Source: Mumia sp. zg.B17 | GTDB lineage: Bacteria; Actinomycetota; Actinomycetes; Propionibacteriales; Nocardioidaceae | Length of the DNA stretch: 64,000 bases | Reading direction: 5' to 3' | Assembly (NCBI RefSeq): GCF_019550915.1 | Contig: NZ_JAHWCI010000007.1 | Span: 62,001 to 126,000, forward strand | In this document: positions 32,189 through 41,177 of the stretch, in pieces | How the letters are laid out: the number at the start of each line of letters is the position of its first letter | How positions within the stretch are numbered: position 1 is the first letter of the stretch | The notes under the pieces: generated by a model | Told to the model about the DNA's origin: nothing | The model's input: only the letters and a program-made list of their open reading frames with translations | Databases searched by the model: none | Program-made: the position numbers and the translations under genes

Positions 32189-33022
32189 TCAGGACCGCGT
32201 GCCGCCGAGCGCCTTGAGGAGGCCGGTGGGCGCGGTCCGGGTCAGGTAGGCACGCGACGGACTGCGCCCGAGCTCGACCGTGACGAGCTGGCCGTCGAGC
32301 CGGTGGTTGAACCACTGCGACATCGTCCCGTAGCAGCCCGACCCGCAGGAGAATGACCTCCTGGGGAGCTTGAGGTGCTTCGCGAGCCGCCGCGCGAGCG
32401 GGCGGTTGCCGGTCCCGCTGGTGTCGATCCCGTACAGAGGCTGGTGGAACGAGACGACCTGATCGGGGGCGACCCGGCGGAGGAACCGCATCATGGCGCG
32501 CGTCTCCGGCTCGGAGGCCGCGCTCGGGCCCGACCAGGTGACGCCGCGCCTGGACCGCTTCCAGCGCCTTGGGAAGTTGCGGTTGAGGTCGACGCCACGG
32601 GCATTGCGTCGCGCCTTGCGGGCGACCCCGTCGGGGTTGGCACTCGGGACGACCCACAGGTCGAGGCCGGTGATCGGACGACCGTCGCGAAGGGTGCGGA
32701 GGATTGTCTGGGGCTTGCGCTCGTTGCCGTGCATCGCCGCGATGACGACCGCCGACCGGGTCGCGTCGGGGTCACCGAGCCGGAACGCGAGGATCGGGCG
32801 GCCCCTGCGGGAGCGGCCGATCACCACCCGCTCGACGACCGCAGGACGAGGCTCGGCGAGGCTGCGTGCCGGCACCACGACCCTCGACGGAGCCGTGCTG
32901 TCCGGCACGACCTGCTGCACCGACCGCGTGGCGGACGCCTCGGCCGCCGACGGGACCACGAGAGCCAGCGCGACAGCGCCCACGGCACTGCCGGCGAGGG
33001 CGCCACGCGTTGCTGTCCGCAT
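32189..33022 (-). CDS. Secreted M14-family zinc carboxypeptidase
   Basis: A 277 aa exported metallopeptidase. The signal peptide is at residues 1-30 (GALAGSAVGAVALALVVPSA). The zinc ligands His and Glu are in AAMHGNERKPQ, the substrate-binding Asn/Arg in GVDLNRNFPRRW, a further histidine in VVSFHQPLYG, and the catalytic glutamate in LVTVELGRSPS. It probably trims C-terminal residues from peptides or cell-wall stems outside the membrane. The start at 33022 has GAGGATCGG upstream. It is convergent with the enoyl-CoA hydratase gene. Confidence 0.9.
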   Translation of the reverse strand: MRTATRGALAGSAVGAVALALVVPSAAEASATRSVQQVVPDSTAPSRVVVPARSLAEPRPAVVERVVIGRSRRGRPILAFRLGDPDATRSAVVIAAMHGNERKPQTILRTLRDGRPITGLDLWVVPSANPDGVARKARRNARGVDLNRNFPRRWKRSRRGVTWSGPSAASEPETRAMMRFLRRVAPDQVVSFHQPLYGIDTSGTGNRPLARRLAKHLKLPRRSFSCGSGCYGTMSQWFNHRLDGQLVTVELGRSPSRAYLTRTAPTGLLKALGGTRS

Positions 33023-33036
33023 GAGCCGATCCTCGC

Positions 33037-33612
33037 TCAGACCGGGTCGGTGCGCACCTGGCAGCCGGCGAGGTGGTCGTCGACCATGCCGACCGCCTGC
33101 ATCATCGCGTACGCCGTGGTCGGGCCGACGAACCTGAACCCCTTCCGCTTGAGGCCAGCGGCCAGGGCGGTGGACTCCGGGGTCACCGCCGGGACGTCGG
33201 TCATCGAGAGCGGGCGCGGACGCGGCTCGGGGGCGAACGACCAGACCAGGTCGGCGAAACCACCGTCCAGCGCCCGGATGGCCCGGGCGTTGGCGATCGT
33301 CGCCTCCACCTTGGCGCGGTTGCGGATGATGCCGACATCGCTGAGGAGCGCGGCGACCCGCGCTGTGTCGTAGGCCGCCACGACCTCGGCGTCGAAACCT
33401 GCGAAGACCTCGCGGAACCGCGGCCGCTTGCGGAGCACGATGGCCCACGAGAGGCCGGACTGGAACGCTTCCAGCGTCAGTCGCTCGAACAAGCCTCGCT
33501 CGTCGCGGACGGGACGGCCCCACTCCGTGTCGTGGTAGGCCCGCATCTCGTCCGACGACTCCGCCCACGCGCAGCGCGTGACTCCGTCCGACCCGACGAC
33601 CGCGTCACCCAT
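33037..33612 (-). CDS. tag: DNA-3-methyladenine glycosylase I
   Basis: A 191 aa base-excision enzyme that removes 3-methyladenine from alkylated DNA. Diagnostic motifs are TRCAWAESSDEMRAYHDTEW, LEAFQSGLSWAIVLRKRPRF, FVGPTTAYAMMQAVGMVDDH and the C-terminal zinc ligands DHLAGCQVR. Length is typical. It lies between the secreted carboxypeptidase and the DivIVA-like gene and overlaps the latter by 8 bp. The order resembles Rv1209-Rv1210 of M. tuberculosis. Confidence 0.96.
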   Translation of the reverse strand: MGDAVVGSDGVTRCAWAESSDEMRAYHDTEWGRPVRDERGLFERLTLEAFQSGLSWAIVLRKRPRFREVFAGFDAEVVAAYDTARVAALLSDVGIIRNRAKVEATIANARAIRALDGGFADLVWSFAPEPRPRPLSMTDVPAVTPESTALAAGLKRKGFRFVGPTTAYAMMQAVGMVDDHLAGCQVRTDPV

Positions 33613-33913
33613 CGGCGTCGTCCCGGGGCGTCACCGACGGCTCCACGGGCGACGACGGTGTGCTCTCGTCGCGCGCGCGGGCCTCCTTCTCGAGCCGCGC
33701 CATCAGCGAATCGACCTCGTCGCGCGCGTAGCCCCGCCAGGCCCAGCTGAAGCGCACCGCCTGCAGGTCGTCGGCCGAGAGCGTACGGTCGGCCGGCACG
33801 AGGACGTCACGACGCGAGGACGGCAGCGGTGCGAGGTCCCCGGTCCGTCCGGCGACGACCGTCACCACCGCACCGACGAGGACGGCTCCGACCACGACTC
33901 CGATCCAGATCAC
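33605..33913 (-). CDS. DivIVA-like small membrane protein
   Basis: A 102 aa protein with one N-terminal membrane helix (residues 1-22, IWIGVVVGAVLVGAVVTVVA) and a DivIVA-type segment VRFSWAWRGYARDEVDSLMA leading into a short coiled coil LMARLEKEARARDE. DivIVA domains recognise curved membranes and recruit division or growth proteins. The GTG at 33913 lies only 15 bp from the divergent folP2 start, so longer versions would run into that gene. It resembles Rv1209 in position and design. Confidence 0.82.
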   Translation of the reverse strand: MIWIGVVVGAVLVGAVVTVVAGRTGDLAPLPSSRRDVLVPADRTLSADDLQAVRFSWAWRGYARDEVDSLMARLEKEARARDESTPSSPVEPSVTPRDDADG

Positions 33914-33928
33914 GCCTACGATCGTGCC

Positions 33929-34792
33929 ATGGACCTCCGACTGCGCGGACGGGTGATCGCGCCCGGGGACCACGCGGTGATGGCGATCGTGAACCGCACG
34001 CCGGACTCCTTCTACGACGGGGGCCGCACCTACGACCTCGACGACGCGCTCGCCTACCTCGGCGTGGTGGTCGCGGAGGGGGCCGACATCGTCGACGTCG
34101 GCGGTGTCAAGGCCGGCTACGGCGACACGGTCGACGCCACGGAGGAGCTGCGGCGTACGGAGGACTTCGTCCGGGCCGCGCGCGAGGCGTACCCGGAGCT
34201 GGTGATCAGCGTCGACACCTGGCGCAGCGAGGTCGCCGACCGCCTGTGCGCCCTCGGTGCCGACCTGATCAACGACACGTGGGCCGGACACGACCCCGAG
34301 CTCGCCGAGGTCGCCGCGCAGCACGGCGCCGGTCTCGTCTGCAGCCACACCGGCGGCCTGCCCCCGCGTACGGACCCGTTCCGCCCCGCGTACGACGACG
34401 TGGTCGCCGACGTCGTCGCGAGCACGACCGAGCTGGCCGGGCGTGCGGTGGCGGCCGGGGTGGCGCCGGAGTCGGTGCTCCTCGACCCGACCCACGACTT
34501 CGGCAAGAACACCCGGCACTCGCTGCTCCTCACCCGTCGCATCGGAGAGCTGGTCGCGACCGGCTGGCCGGTGATGGTCGCTCTCTCCCGCAAGGACTTC
34601 GTCGGCGAGACCCTCGACCTCGAACGCGACGAACGGCTCGCGGGCACCTTGGCGGCCACGGCCTGGTCTGCGGCCGCGGGGGTGCGCGTCTTCCGCGCCC
34701 ACGACGTCGCAGCCACCCGTCAGTGCCTGGACATGGTCGCGTCGATCAGGGGCGTACGACAGCCTGCGGTGTCGCGGCGCGGGCTGGCCTGA
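33929..34792 (+). CDS. folP2: FolP2-type dihydropteroate synthase homologue
   Basis: A 287 aa TIM-barrel pterin-binding protein. AIVNRTPDSFYDGGRTYD is the first signature, but loop 2, normally GGESTRPG in active enzymes, reads IVDVGGVKAGYGDTVDA. DTWRSEVA, DPTHDFGKNTRHS, VALSRKDFVGE and VFRAHDVAATRQ follow. FolP2 of M. leprae is reported to lack DHPS activity, so a role in folate synthesis is doubtful. TACGAT at 33917-33922 lies 6 nt from the ATG (leaderless). Neighbours (DivIVA-like, tag, DUF3117, LOG) match the Rv1205-Rv1211 region. Confidence 0.92.
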   Translation: MDLRLRGRVIAPGDHAVMAIVNRTPDSFYDGGRTYDLDDALAYLGVVVAEGADIVDVGGVKAGYGDTVDATEELRRTEDFVRAAREAYPELVISVDTWRSEVADRLCALGADLINDTWAGHDPELAEVAAQHGAGLVCSHTGGLPPRTDPFRPAYDDVVADVVASTTELAGRAVAAGVAPESVLLDPTHDFGKNTRHSLLLTRRIGELVATGWPVMVALSRKDFVGETLDLERDERLAGTLAATAWSAAAGVRVFRAHDVAATRQCLDMVASIRGVRQPAVSRRGLA

Positions 34793-34813
34793 TCGGCGGC
34801 TCGCGCCGGCCGC

Positions 34814-35434
34814 TCACCCGGAGCTGGAGGCGCCGACCGGCTCGGCCATCGCGGCGATCTGCTGGAGGAATGCCGCATAGACGTCTCGTGCCTTGGCGCT
34901 GTCGCCGTCGACCAGCCACGCGAGCACCACACCGTCGTTGACCACCACGAGCATGCGTGACAGCAGGTCCACCGGAACCGACCACTCGATGCCGGCGGCA
35001 GCCGCGATCCGCAGGAGGACCTCGCGGGCCGTCGTCCGGTAGGTCTCGTACTGCCACTGCGCGAGGTCGGTGAAGCCGGCGTTGCGCAGCGCGTGGGCCG
35101 CCACCTCGAACGTCAGCAGATGCGCCTTCGGGTCACCCTCGACCGACGACCACATGTGGGCGAAGGTCTCCTCGAGCAGCGCGGTCACGTCGTCCTCGCC
35201 CGAGACGACGACGTCGCTGACCGAGGCGACGTACTGGTCGGCCAGCCGGGAGATCATCGCCCGGAGCAGCTCCTCCATGGAGGAGAACACGTAGTGCACG
35301 ATCCCGGGGGTGGCCCCTGCCTCGGCGGCGACCGTGCGCGTGCTCACCGCGCCGACGCCCTCGCGCTTGGCGACGGCCAGCGCAGCCTCGATGAGCTGTT
35401 CGCGCCGCTGTTCCGAGGAGACCCGCACCCGCAC
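34814..35434 (-). CDS. TetR-family transcriptional regulator
   Basis: A 206 aa regulator. The N-terminal helix-turn-helix reads EQRREQLIEAALAVAKREGV, then AVSTRTVAAEAGATPGIVHY and VFSSMEELLRAMISRLADQY. The C-terminal 150 residues form a ligand-binding helical domain with the BetI/TetR_C_6-like pattern. The frame runs further upstream, but the GTG at 35434 is the first start next to the conserved region. It is convergent with folP2 and lies downstream of the LOG gene; its targets are not evident. Confidence 0.88.
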   Translation of the reverse strand: MRVRVSSEQRREQLIEAALAVAKREGVGAVSTRTVAAEAGATPGIVHYVFSSMEELLRAMISRLADQYVASVSDVVVSGEDDVTALLEETFAHMWSSVEGDPKAHLLTFEVAAHALRNAGFTDLAQWQYETYRTTAREVLLRIAAAAGIEWSVPVDLLSRMLVVVNDGVVLAWLVDGDSAKARDVYAAFLQQIAAMAEPVGASSSG

Positions 35435-35513
35435 TCCGTCCGTCGACCGTGTCCGTCCGATTGTGCCGCACGAGCGCGGCCCGGTCCGCACGGCACGCCC
35501 TTGCGACGGTGGT

Positions 35514-36275
35514 TCAGGAGGAGACGAACTGCGCGACGATCTCGTCGATGTCGTCGGTGAGGACGAGCCGGTCCACGTCGTCGGCGGAGATCGCTCCGTA
35601 CTCCAGGACGGAGTCGCGCAGCCAGGCCAGGAGGCCGGCCCAGTACGCCGTGCCGTACAGGACGACGGGGAACTGCGTCACCTTTCGCGTCTGCGCGAGC
35701 GTCAGGGCCTCGAAGAGCTCGTCGAAGGTGCCGAACCCGCCGGGGAAGACCACGAAACCCTGCGCGTACTTGACGAACATCGTCTTGCGCGCGAAGAAGT
35801 ATCGGAAGTTGACCCCCAGGTCGACCCAGGCGTTCATCTTCTCCTCGAACGGCAGCTCGATGCCGAGGCCGGCCGAGACTCCTCCGCGCTCGCACGCGCC
35901 TCGGTTGGCGGCCTCCATGATCCCTGGGCCGCCCCCCGTGATGACGCCGATGCCCGCGTCGGCCAGCCGGCGTCCGAGCTCGCGGGCGGCGGCGTAGTCG
36001 GCGGCGTCGCGCGAGGTCCGGGCGGAGCCGAAGATGCTGACCGCGGGCCCGAGCTCGGCCAGTGCACCGAACCCCTCGACGAACTCAGCCTGGATACGCA
36101 GGACGCGCCAAGGATCGGTGTGCACCCAGTCGGACCGCTCAGGGGAGTCCAGCAACCGCTGGTCGGTCGTCGTCGACTCGATCCGGTCGCGCCGAAGGAG
36201 GACGGGACCCTTGACCCGCTCGTCCTCGGCGCGCTCCTCGACCCGCTGGTCGTCGGCGCGCTGGTCGTCGCTCAT
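35514..36275 (-). CDS. LOG family protein (cytokinin riboside phosphoribohydrolase-like)
   Basis: A 253 aa Rossmann-like protein of the TIGR00730 family, corresponding to Rv1205. The nucleotide-binding motif is SIFGSARTSRD, then VITGGGPGIMEAANRGACER and the hallmark FPGGFGTFDELFEAL. The family removes ribose phosphate from N6-modified AMP; the Rv1205 product is reported to make cytokinins. The first 40 residues are a charged repetitive extension (DDQRADDQRVEERAEDERV) not needed for the fold. It overlaps dapE by 4 bp, so it is coupled to lysine synthesis genes. Confidence 0.93.
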   Translation of the reverse strand: MSDDQRADDQRVEERAEDERVKGPVLLRRDRIESTTTDQRLLDSPERSDWVHTDPWRVLRIQAEFVEGFGALAELGPAVSIFGSARTSRDAADYAAARELGRRLADAGIGVITGGGPGIMEAANRGACERGGVSAGLGIELPFEEKMNAWVDLGVNFRYFFARKTMFVKYAQGFVVFPGGFGTFDELFEALTLAQTRKVTQFPVVLYGTAYWAGLLAWLRDSVLEYGAISADDVDRLVLTDDIDEIVAQFVSS

Positions 36276-37354
36276 CCGGGCTGCCCCTCGCCGGCACCGC
36301 GCAACCATCCGTGCAGCCGTTCCTCGACCGACCGGAGCTGTGTCACCGGGACGCGCTCGTCCTTCTTGTGGGCGAGCAGCGGGTCACCGGGCCCGAAGTT
36401 GACCGCGGGCACGCCCAAGCGGGCGAACTCCGCGACATCGGTCCAGCCGAACTTCGGGTTGACCTCCACGCCCATCGCCTCGACGAACGCCGCCGCGGCG
36501 GGTCGGTCCAGCCCCGGCGACGCGGCCGGCGCCGAGTCGGTGACGACGACCTCGTACCCGTCGAACAGTCCTTGGAGATAGTCCAGCGCTTCGTCCTCCG
36601 TACGATCAGGGGCGAAGCGGTAGCTGACGGCGATCCTCGCCTCGTCGGGCACCACGTTCGACGCCGCACCTCCGCTGATCCCGACCGCGTTGAGGCCCTC
36701 GCGGAACGTGAGTCCGTCGATGACCGGTGTGCGAGCCTGCGCCGCGGCGAGGCGATCCATCGCGGGCTTCAGGCGATGGATCGCGTTGACGCCCATCCAC
36801 GACCGGGCCACATGGGCGCGCTCCCCGCGGGCGACGACGTCGACGCGCAGCGAGCCCTGACAGCCTGCCTCGATCACACCGTCCGAGGGCTCCATGAGGA
36901 TGGCGAAGTCGCCGGCGAGCAGCTCGGGGCGCTCCCTGGCGAGCCGTCCCAGCCCGTTGGCGGACGCCTCGATCTCCTCGGCCTCGTAGAAGACGTAGGT
37001 GACGTCGCGAACAGGCTCGGGAATGTGTGCCGCGGCCCGCAGCGCGACCGCGACGCCGCCCTTCATGTCGCACGCGCCCAGGCCCCACAGGTCACCGCCA
37101 TCGAGCGCGGACGGGAGGTTGCCGTTGACCGGCACGGTGTCGAGGTGCCCGGCGACCACGACCCGGCTGTCTCGGCCGAGAGCGGTGCGGGCGACGACCG
37201 TCTGCCCGTCGCGGATCACCTCCAGGTGCCGGCAGTCGCTCAGTGCGGCCTCGACCGCGTCGGCGATGACGGCCTCGTGACGGCTCTCTGAGGGGATGTC
37301 GACCAGGGCGGCGGTCAGGCTCACGACGTCGGCGTGGAGATCGAGCGAGGTCAT
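36272..37354 (-). CDS. dapE: Succinyl-diaminopimelate desuccinylase
   Basis: A 360 aa M20-family zinc hydrolase that releases succinate from N-succinyl-LL-diaminopimelate. Metal ligands are seen in VVVAGHLDTVPV and WGLGACDMKGGVA; the general base is in FYEAEEIEA, and later ligands are in ILMEPSDGVIEAGCQG and PGDPLLAHKKDE. Length matches DapE (about 350-375). An ATG 9 bp upstream (37363) is an alternative start. With dapC and dapD nearby it completes three steps of the succinylase branch. Confidence 0.94.
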   Translation of the reverse strand: MTSLDLHADVVSLTAALVDIPSESRHEAVIADAVEAALSDCRHLEVIRDGQTVVARTALGRDSRVVVAGHLDTVPVNGNLPSALDGGDLWGLGACDMKGGVAVALRAAAHIPEPVRDVTYVFYEAEEIEASANGLGRLARERPELLAGDFAILMEPSDGVIEAGCQGSLRVDVVARGERAHVARSWMGVNAIHRLKPAMDRLAAAQARTPVIDGLTFREGLNAVGISGGAASNVVPDEARIAVSYRFAPDRTEDEALDYLQGLFDGYEVVVTDSAPAASPGLDRPAAAAFVEAMGVEVNPKFGWTDVAEFARLGVPAVNFGPGDPLLAHKKDERVPVTQLRSVEERLHGWLRGAGEGQPG

Positions 37355-37424
37355 GCCGTCCATCCCATCACGTGGCGGGCGCCAGAGCACGGGCCGCCAC
37401 CTGGAGATCGGAGACGAGTGCGCG

Positions 37425-38123
37425 TCACCCCTCCTCCTCGAAGACGCAGAACTCGTTGCCCTCCGGGTCGGCCATCACCGTCCACGGGGTCTGCTCCGCC
37501 GGCCCGCGCAGCACGCTCGCGCCACGGCGTACGAGCTCGTCGACGGCGTCCGGGCCCCCCGTGACGTCCCAGTGGATCCGGTTCTTGACGGTCTTGGGCT
37601 CGGGCACGTTCTGGAACACCAGCGACTCGAACGGCACGCCCGGAGGAGTCGTCCAGCTGAAGCCTCGACCCTCGTCGTCCACGTCAGAGCCGAGCACGTC
37701 GGCCCACCAGGCCGTCATCGACGGGTGGTCGACCGCGTCGACCCCGACCTCGTACAGGCGGTACGCCTGCGGGTGTGCCGACCACCAGTCGTCATCGCGT
37801 TCGAAGACGCACAGCTCGCCGCCGCTCTCGGGGTCACCCATCACCGTCCACGGGGTGTCCCAGCCCGGCAGCCTGGTCGCGCCGAGCGCCTCGTACTCGG
37901 CGACCGAGCGCCCGTGGACGTCGAAGTGGACGCGCTGCTTCACCGTCCTCGGTTCGGGCACCGCGTTGATCCACACCGTGTGCTGCGGCGTGGGCCCGCG
38001 CAGCACCGCGTCGCCGTCGGGCAGCGCCTCCGCCGTGAGCCCGAGCGCTGCCGCCCAGAAGGCGCTCGCCGCCGGCACGTCGTTCGCGTCGATGCTGAAG
38101 TCTTTGAACCGTACGAGAGACAT
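37425..38123 (-). CDS. Two-domain VOC/glyoxalase-like protein
   Basis: A 232 aa protein made of two repeated vicinal-oxygen-chelate modules (about 1-115 and 120-230). Each ends in a similar strand pair: [20 protein letters not shown] and [20 protein letters not shown]. The glutamates in these strands and the histidines HFDVHG and HWDVTG could bind metal. Substrate unknown. TAGGGT at 38130-38135 lies 6 nt from the ATG, giving a leaderless divergent promoter with dapD, whose -10 is only 28 bp away. Confidence 0.88.
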   Translation of the reverse strand: MSLVRFKDFSIDANDVPAASAFWAAALGLTAEALPDGDAVLRGPTPQHTVWINAVPEPRTVKQRVHFDVHGRSVAEYEALGATRLPGWDTPWTVMGDPESGGELCVFERDDDWWSAHPQAYRLYEVGVDAVDHPSMTAWWADVLGSDVDDEGRGFSWTTPPGVPFESLVFQNVPEPKTVKNRIHWDVTGGPDAVDELVRRGASVLRGPAEQTPWTVMADPEGNEFCVFEEEG

Positions 38124-38176
38124 GTCGGCACCCTAGGACAATCGGGCGTCTGGAGCCGGTCGATAACCTGGACCGC

Positions 38177-39115
38177 ATGACCCCCACCACCCCGCAGTCC
38201 GCCTGGGCGTACGGCATCGCCACGCTCACCGAGGACGGGACCGTCCTCGACGTCTGGTATCCGAACCCGACCCTCGGTTCGTACGACGGAGCGATCGAGC
38301 CCACCGGCCTGACGGCGCTGGAGGGGACCGACGAGGTGCGCCAGGTGCGGAGGACCGTGGTCCGGACCGAGGTCGAGGACCTGAGCTCGCCGGTCACCGA
38401 CGCGTACGACGCCTACCTGCGCCTCCACCTGCTCTCCCACCGGTTGCTCCGCCCCCACGGGACCAATCTGGACGGCATCTTCGGCGCCCTCGCCAACGTC
38501 GTGTGGACGTCCATCGGCCCCTGCTCGGTCGAGGGCTTCGAGGAGACCCGGCTGCGAGCCCGTGCGGCTGGGCTGTCGGTCGCGGTGACCAGTGTCGACA
38601 AGTTCCCGCGGATGACCGACTACGTCGTTCCCAGCGGCGTCCGGATCGGTGATGCCGATCGGGTGCGCCTGGGCGCTCACCTCGCGGAGGGCACCACGGT
38701 GATGCACGAGGGCTTCGTGAACTTCAACGCGGGCACTCTCGGGCACGCGATGGTCGAGGGCCGGGTCAGCGCGGGCGTGGTCGTCGGCGAGGGCACCGAC
38801 GTCGGCGGCGGCGCATCGATCATGGGCACCCTCTCGGGCGGCGGCAAGCAGGTCATCAGCCTCGGGCGCAACTGCCTCCTCGGTGCCAACGCCGGCATCG
38901 GCATCTCTCTCGGCGACGACTGCGTGGTGGCCGCGGGCTGCTACGTGACGGCGGGCTCGAAGGTCACTCTCCCTGACGGGTCGGTAGTCAAGGCGGCCGA
39001 GCTCTCGGGCCACGACGGGCTGCTGTTCCTCACGAACTCCGAGACAGGGCGTCTGGAGGCCCGGCCCCGGACGGGCAACGGGATCGCGCTCAACGCAGAG
39101 CTGCACGCCAACTGA
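38177..39115 (+). CDS. dapD: Tetrahydrodipicolinate N-succinyltransferase
   Basis: A 312 aa left-handed beta-helix acyltransferase that succinylates tetrahydrodipicolinate using succinyl-CoA. The hexapeptide repeat core is clear: [60 protein letters not shown], then [20 protein letters not shown]. This is the long actinobacterial DapD form. TAACCT at 38164-38169 is 7 nt from the ATG (leaderless). The following gene begins 9 bp after the stop and is probably co-transcribed. Confidence 0.96.
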   Translation: MTPTTPQSAWAYGIATLTEDGTVLDVWYPNPTLGSYDGAIEPTGLTALEGTDEVRQVRRTVVRTEVEDLSSPVTDAYDAYLRLHLLSHRLLRPHGTNLDGIFGALANVVWTSIGPCSVEGFEETRLRARAAGLSVAVTSVDKFPRMTDYVVPSGVRIGDADRVRLGAHLAEGTTVMHEGFVNFNAGTLGHAMVEGRVSAGVVVGEGTDVGGGASIMGTLSGGGKQVISLGRNCLLGANAGIGISLGDDCVVAAGCYVTAGSKVTLPDGSVVKAAELSGHDGLLFLTNSETGRLEARPRTGNGIALNAELHAN

Positions 39116-39123
39116 ACGGCGCA

Positions 39124-40110
39124 GTGACCGACCCGATGGCCCCTCGTGACCGTCGCCGGAGGGGCGCCTCTCTCCTTCTGATCCTCCTCGTCCTCGTGGG
39201 CGTGGTGGCTGCGGGTCTGGTCGTGCTCGCGCGCAGCGGGCAGATCGCCCAGCTGCGCGGCGAGGAGTGCACCGTCGAGGTCGGCGACACCTACGCGACC
39301 CTCGATCTCGAGCAGACCGAGCACGCGTCGCTGATGGCGGCGATCGCGATGCGCCGCGGGTTGCCCGCCCGAGCCGTGACGATCGCCGTCGCGACGGCGT
39401 ACCAGGAGTCGAAGCTGCGCAACATCGACTACGGCGACCGGGACTCCGTCGGCCTCTTCCAGCAGCGCCCGTCGCAGGGCTGGGGGACGGTGGAGCAGAT
39501 CATGGAGCCCCGCTACGCGATCACCCGCTTCTACGAGGGCCTGGAGAAGGTCGACGGCTACCGTTCGATGTCGGTCACCGAGGCGGCCCAGGCCGTCCAG
39601 CGGTCTGGTTACCCCGAGGCGTACGCCGACCACGAGGCCTACGGGCGCGCGATCGCGTCGGCACTCACGGGCAACTCCCCCGCCACCTTCACGTGCGTGG
39701 TCGACCTGCCCGCCACCGACGAGGGCGTGCCCGGCGCCAACGGTCTGACCCCTGCGGCCGAGGCCGTCCGTGTCGACGTACGCAAGGCGTTCGGGCGCCT
39801 GCCCACCGGCGGGTACGCCGCCGACGGGGTGAGCACGGGACACTCCGCCGGGTCGAAGCACTACGACGGCAAGGCGGTGGACGTGTTCTTCCGGCCGGTC
39901 ACCGCCCAGGCGAAGAAGGACGGCTGGGCGCTCGCGCAGTACCTCGTCGCGAACGCGCGCCGTCTCGGGATCGCCACGGTGATCTACGACGCCAAGATCT
40001 GGACGGCACGCCGGTCCCCGCAGGGCTGGCGGGACTACACGCCGCCGGCGCGCGACGGCGACCGTGCCGTGCTCGAGCACCGCGACCACGTCCACGTCGA
40101 CGTGTCGTAG
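39124..40110 (+). CDS. Membrane-anchored lytic-transglycosylase-like/DD-peptidase-like cell-wall protein
   Basis: A 328 aa protein with one N-terminal membrane helix (about 16-37, SLLLILLVLVGVVAAGLVVL). Next is an SLT-like segment, VATAYQESKLRNIDYGDRDS then VGLFQQRPSQGWGT, with the glutamate expected of a transglycosylase. The C-terminal 120 residues contain a D,D-peptidase-like metal site, HYDGKAVDVFF and LEHRDHVHVDVS. It therefore probably remodels peptidoglycan, though such proteins are often mis-named heavy metal transporters. The GTG start is 9 bp after dapD, linking it to the gene supplying diaminopimelate for that wall (inference). Confidence 0.78.
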   Translation: MTDPMAPRDRRRRGASLLLILLVLVGVVAAGLVVLARSGQIAQLRGEECTVEVGDTYATLDLEQTEHASLMAAIAMRRGLPARAVTIAVATAYQESKLRNIDYGDRDSVGLFQQRPSQGWGTVEQIMEPRYAITRFYEGLEKVDGYRSMSVTEAAQAVQRSGYPEAYADHEAYGRAIASALTGNSPATFTCVVDLPATDEGVPGANGLTPAAEAVRVDVRKAFGRLPTGGYAADGVSTGHSAGSKHYDGKAVDVFFRPVTAQAKKDGWALAQYLVANARRLGIATVIYDAKIWTARRSPQGWRDYTPPARDGDRAVLEHRDHVHVDVS

Positions 40111-40125
40111 TCGCGGTGCTCGGCG

Positions 40126-41058
40126 TCACCCTCCGGCGACCGGCTGCTGGGTGAGGACCTTGTAGGTGTAGCCCGTCGCGATCAGCGTCAGCGGGATGGT
40201 GACCAGCAGTCCGACGAAGCACAGGATGAAACCGAGGATGTTGATGCCGGTCAGCGCCAGTGCGAGCAGGAAGACGGGCCCGAGGTTGTTGCCCACCAGC
40301 CGGAAGCTCGACTGGAGCGCTTCCCACGGTCCCTGTCCTTGGTCCATCACGAACCACAGCGTGTACCACGCGAAGAACGTGAAGACGATGCCCGGCAGGA
40401 TGCAGAGGATCAGTCCGACGAAGGTGAGGACGCCGAGGAGCAGGAAGGTCAGGATGACCTTGCCCGCGTGCTCCCCCCACTGGAAGAAGTCGCCGAAGCC
40501 GGGCTTGCGTCCTTCGGTCTCGAGCAACGCTCCCTTCGTCTGCGCGGCCTGCATGAACCAGCCGACCAAGGTGCCCGCGAGGTTGAACAGCAGCGCGACG
40601 ACCGAGAAGCCGCCGGCCAGCCACCAGCGCGAGGAGTCCCAGGCGTCGTCTCCCCCGGACTGAGCGGCCGAGCCGATCCCGCTGATGACCGCCTGGATGA
40701 CGAAGAACACCAGGCTGACCCCGACCCAGACGCCCCAGTTGTCCTTGAACCTGTCCCAGCCGAACGAGATCGCTCTGCCGACGTTCAGCTCCTGCGGGGC
40801 GCCGTAGCCGCCGGGTCCACCCCCATGGCCGCCCGGGGGCTGGCCGGGCGGGGGGCCGTACCCACCGGGTGGCTGGCCGGGCGGCGGACCGTACCCACCG
40901 GGCGGCGGTCCCGGAGGCGGACCGTACCCACCGGGCGGCGGTCCCGGAGGCGGTTCGTACGGCGGTGGAGGAGGTGGAGGCGGATCGTACGGCGGAGGCC
41001 CGCCGGGTGGCTCGTTGCCCGGTGTGTCGCCGCCGGGAGGGTTCTGAGGCTCGCTCAT
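40126..41058 (-). CDS. Proline/glycine-rich membrane protein
   Basis: A 310 aa protein. The first 90 residues are a Pro/Gly/Tyr-rich cytoplasmic domain (for example GPPPGGYGPPPGPPPGGYG). About six membrane helices follow (VWVGVSLVFFVIQAVISGIG to LCFVGLLVTIPLTLIATGYT), resembling the glycerophosphodiester-phosphodiesterase-type or DUF975-like membrane domain. No enzymatic residues are recognisable. The start at 41058 has GGAGGAGACGG. It is convergent with the cell-wall gene and transcribed apart from dapC. Function unknown. Confidence 0.82.
   Translation of the reverse strand: MSEPQNPPGGDTPGNEPPGGPPPYDPPPPPPPPYEPPPGPPPGGYGPPPGPPPGGYGPPPGQPPGGYGPPPGQPPGGHGGGPGGYGAPQELNVGRAISFGWDRFKDNWGVWVGVSLVFFVIQAVISGIGSAAQSGGDDAWDSSRWWLAGGFSVVALLFNLAGTLVGWFMQAAQTKGALLETEGRKPGFGDFFQWGEHAGKVILTFLLLGVLTFVGLILCILPGIVFTFFAWYTLWFVMDQGQGPWEALQSSFRLVGNNLGPVFLLALALTGINILGFILCFVGLLVTIPLTLIATGYTYKVLTQQPVAGG
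40853..40951 (-). repeat. Three tandem 33-bp repeats coding for Pro-Gly-Tyr units
   Basis: Units 40853-40885, 40886-40918 and 40919-40951 are in frame, each encoding an 11-residue PPG/GYG block. The last two are identical. They sit in the disordered N terminus of the membrane protein. Confidence 0.85.
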
Positions 41059-41177
41059 GGACCGTCTCCTCCAAGGGTCGCGCGGGGCGATCGACCCCCC
41101 GGCCTCCTTCGAGGCTAGCGACATCTCGGCGTGTCGGCGCGACCGGAGCGGACTCGGCGCGTCGCGGCTCGTGGGCC

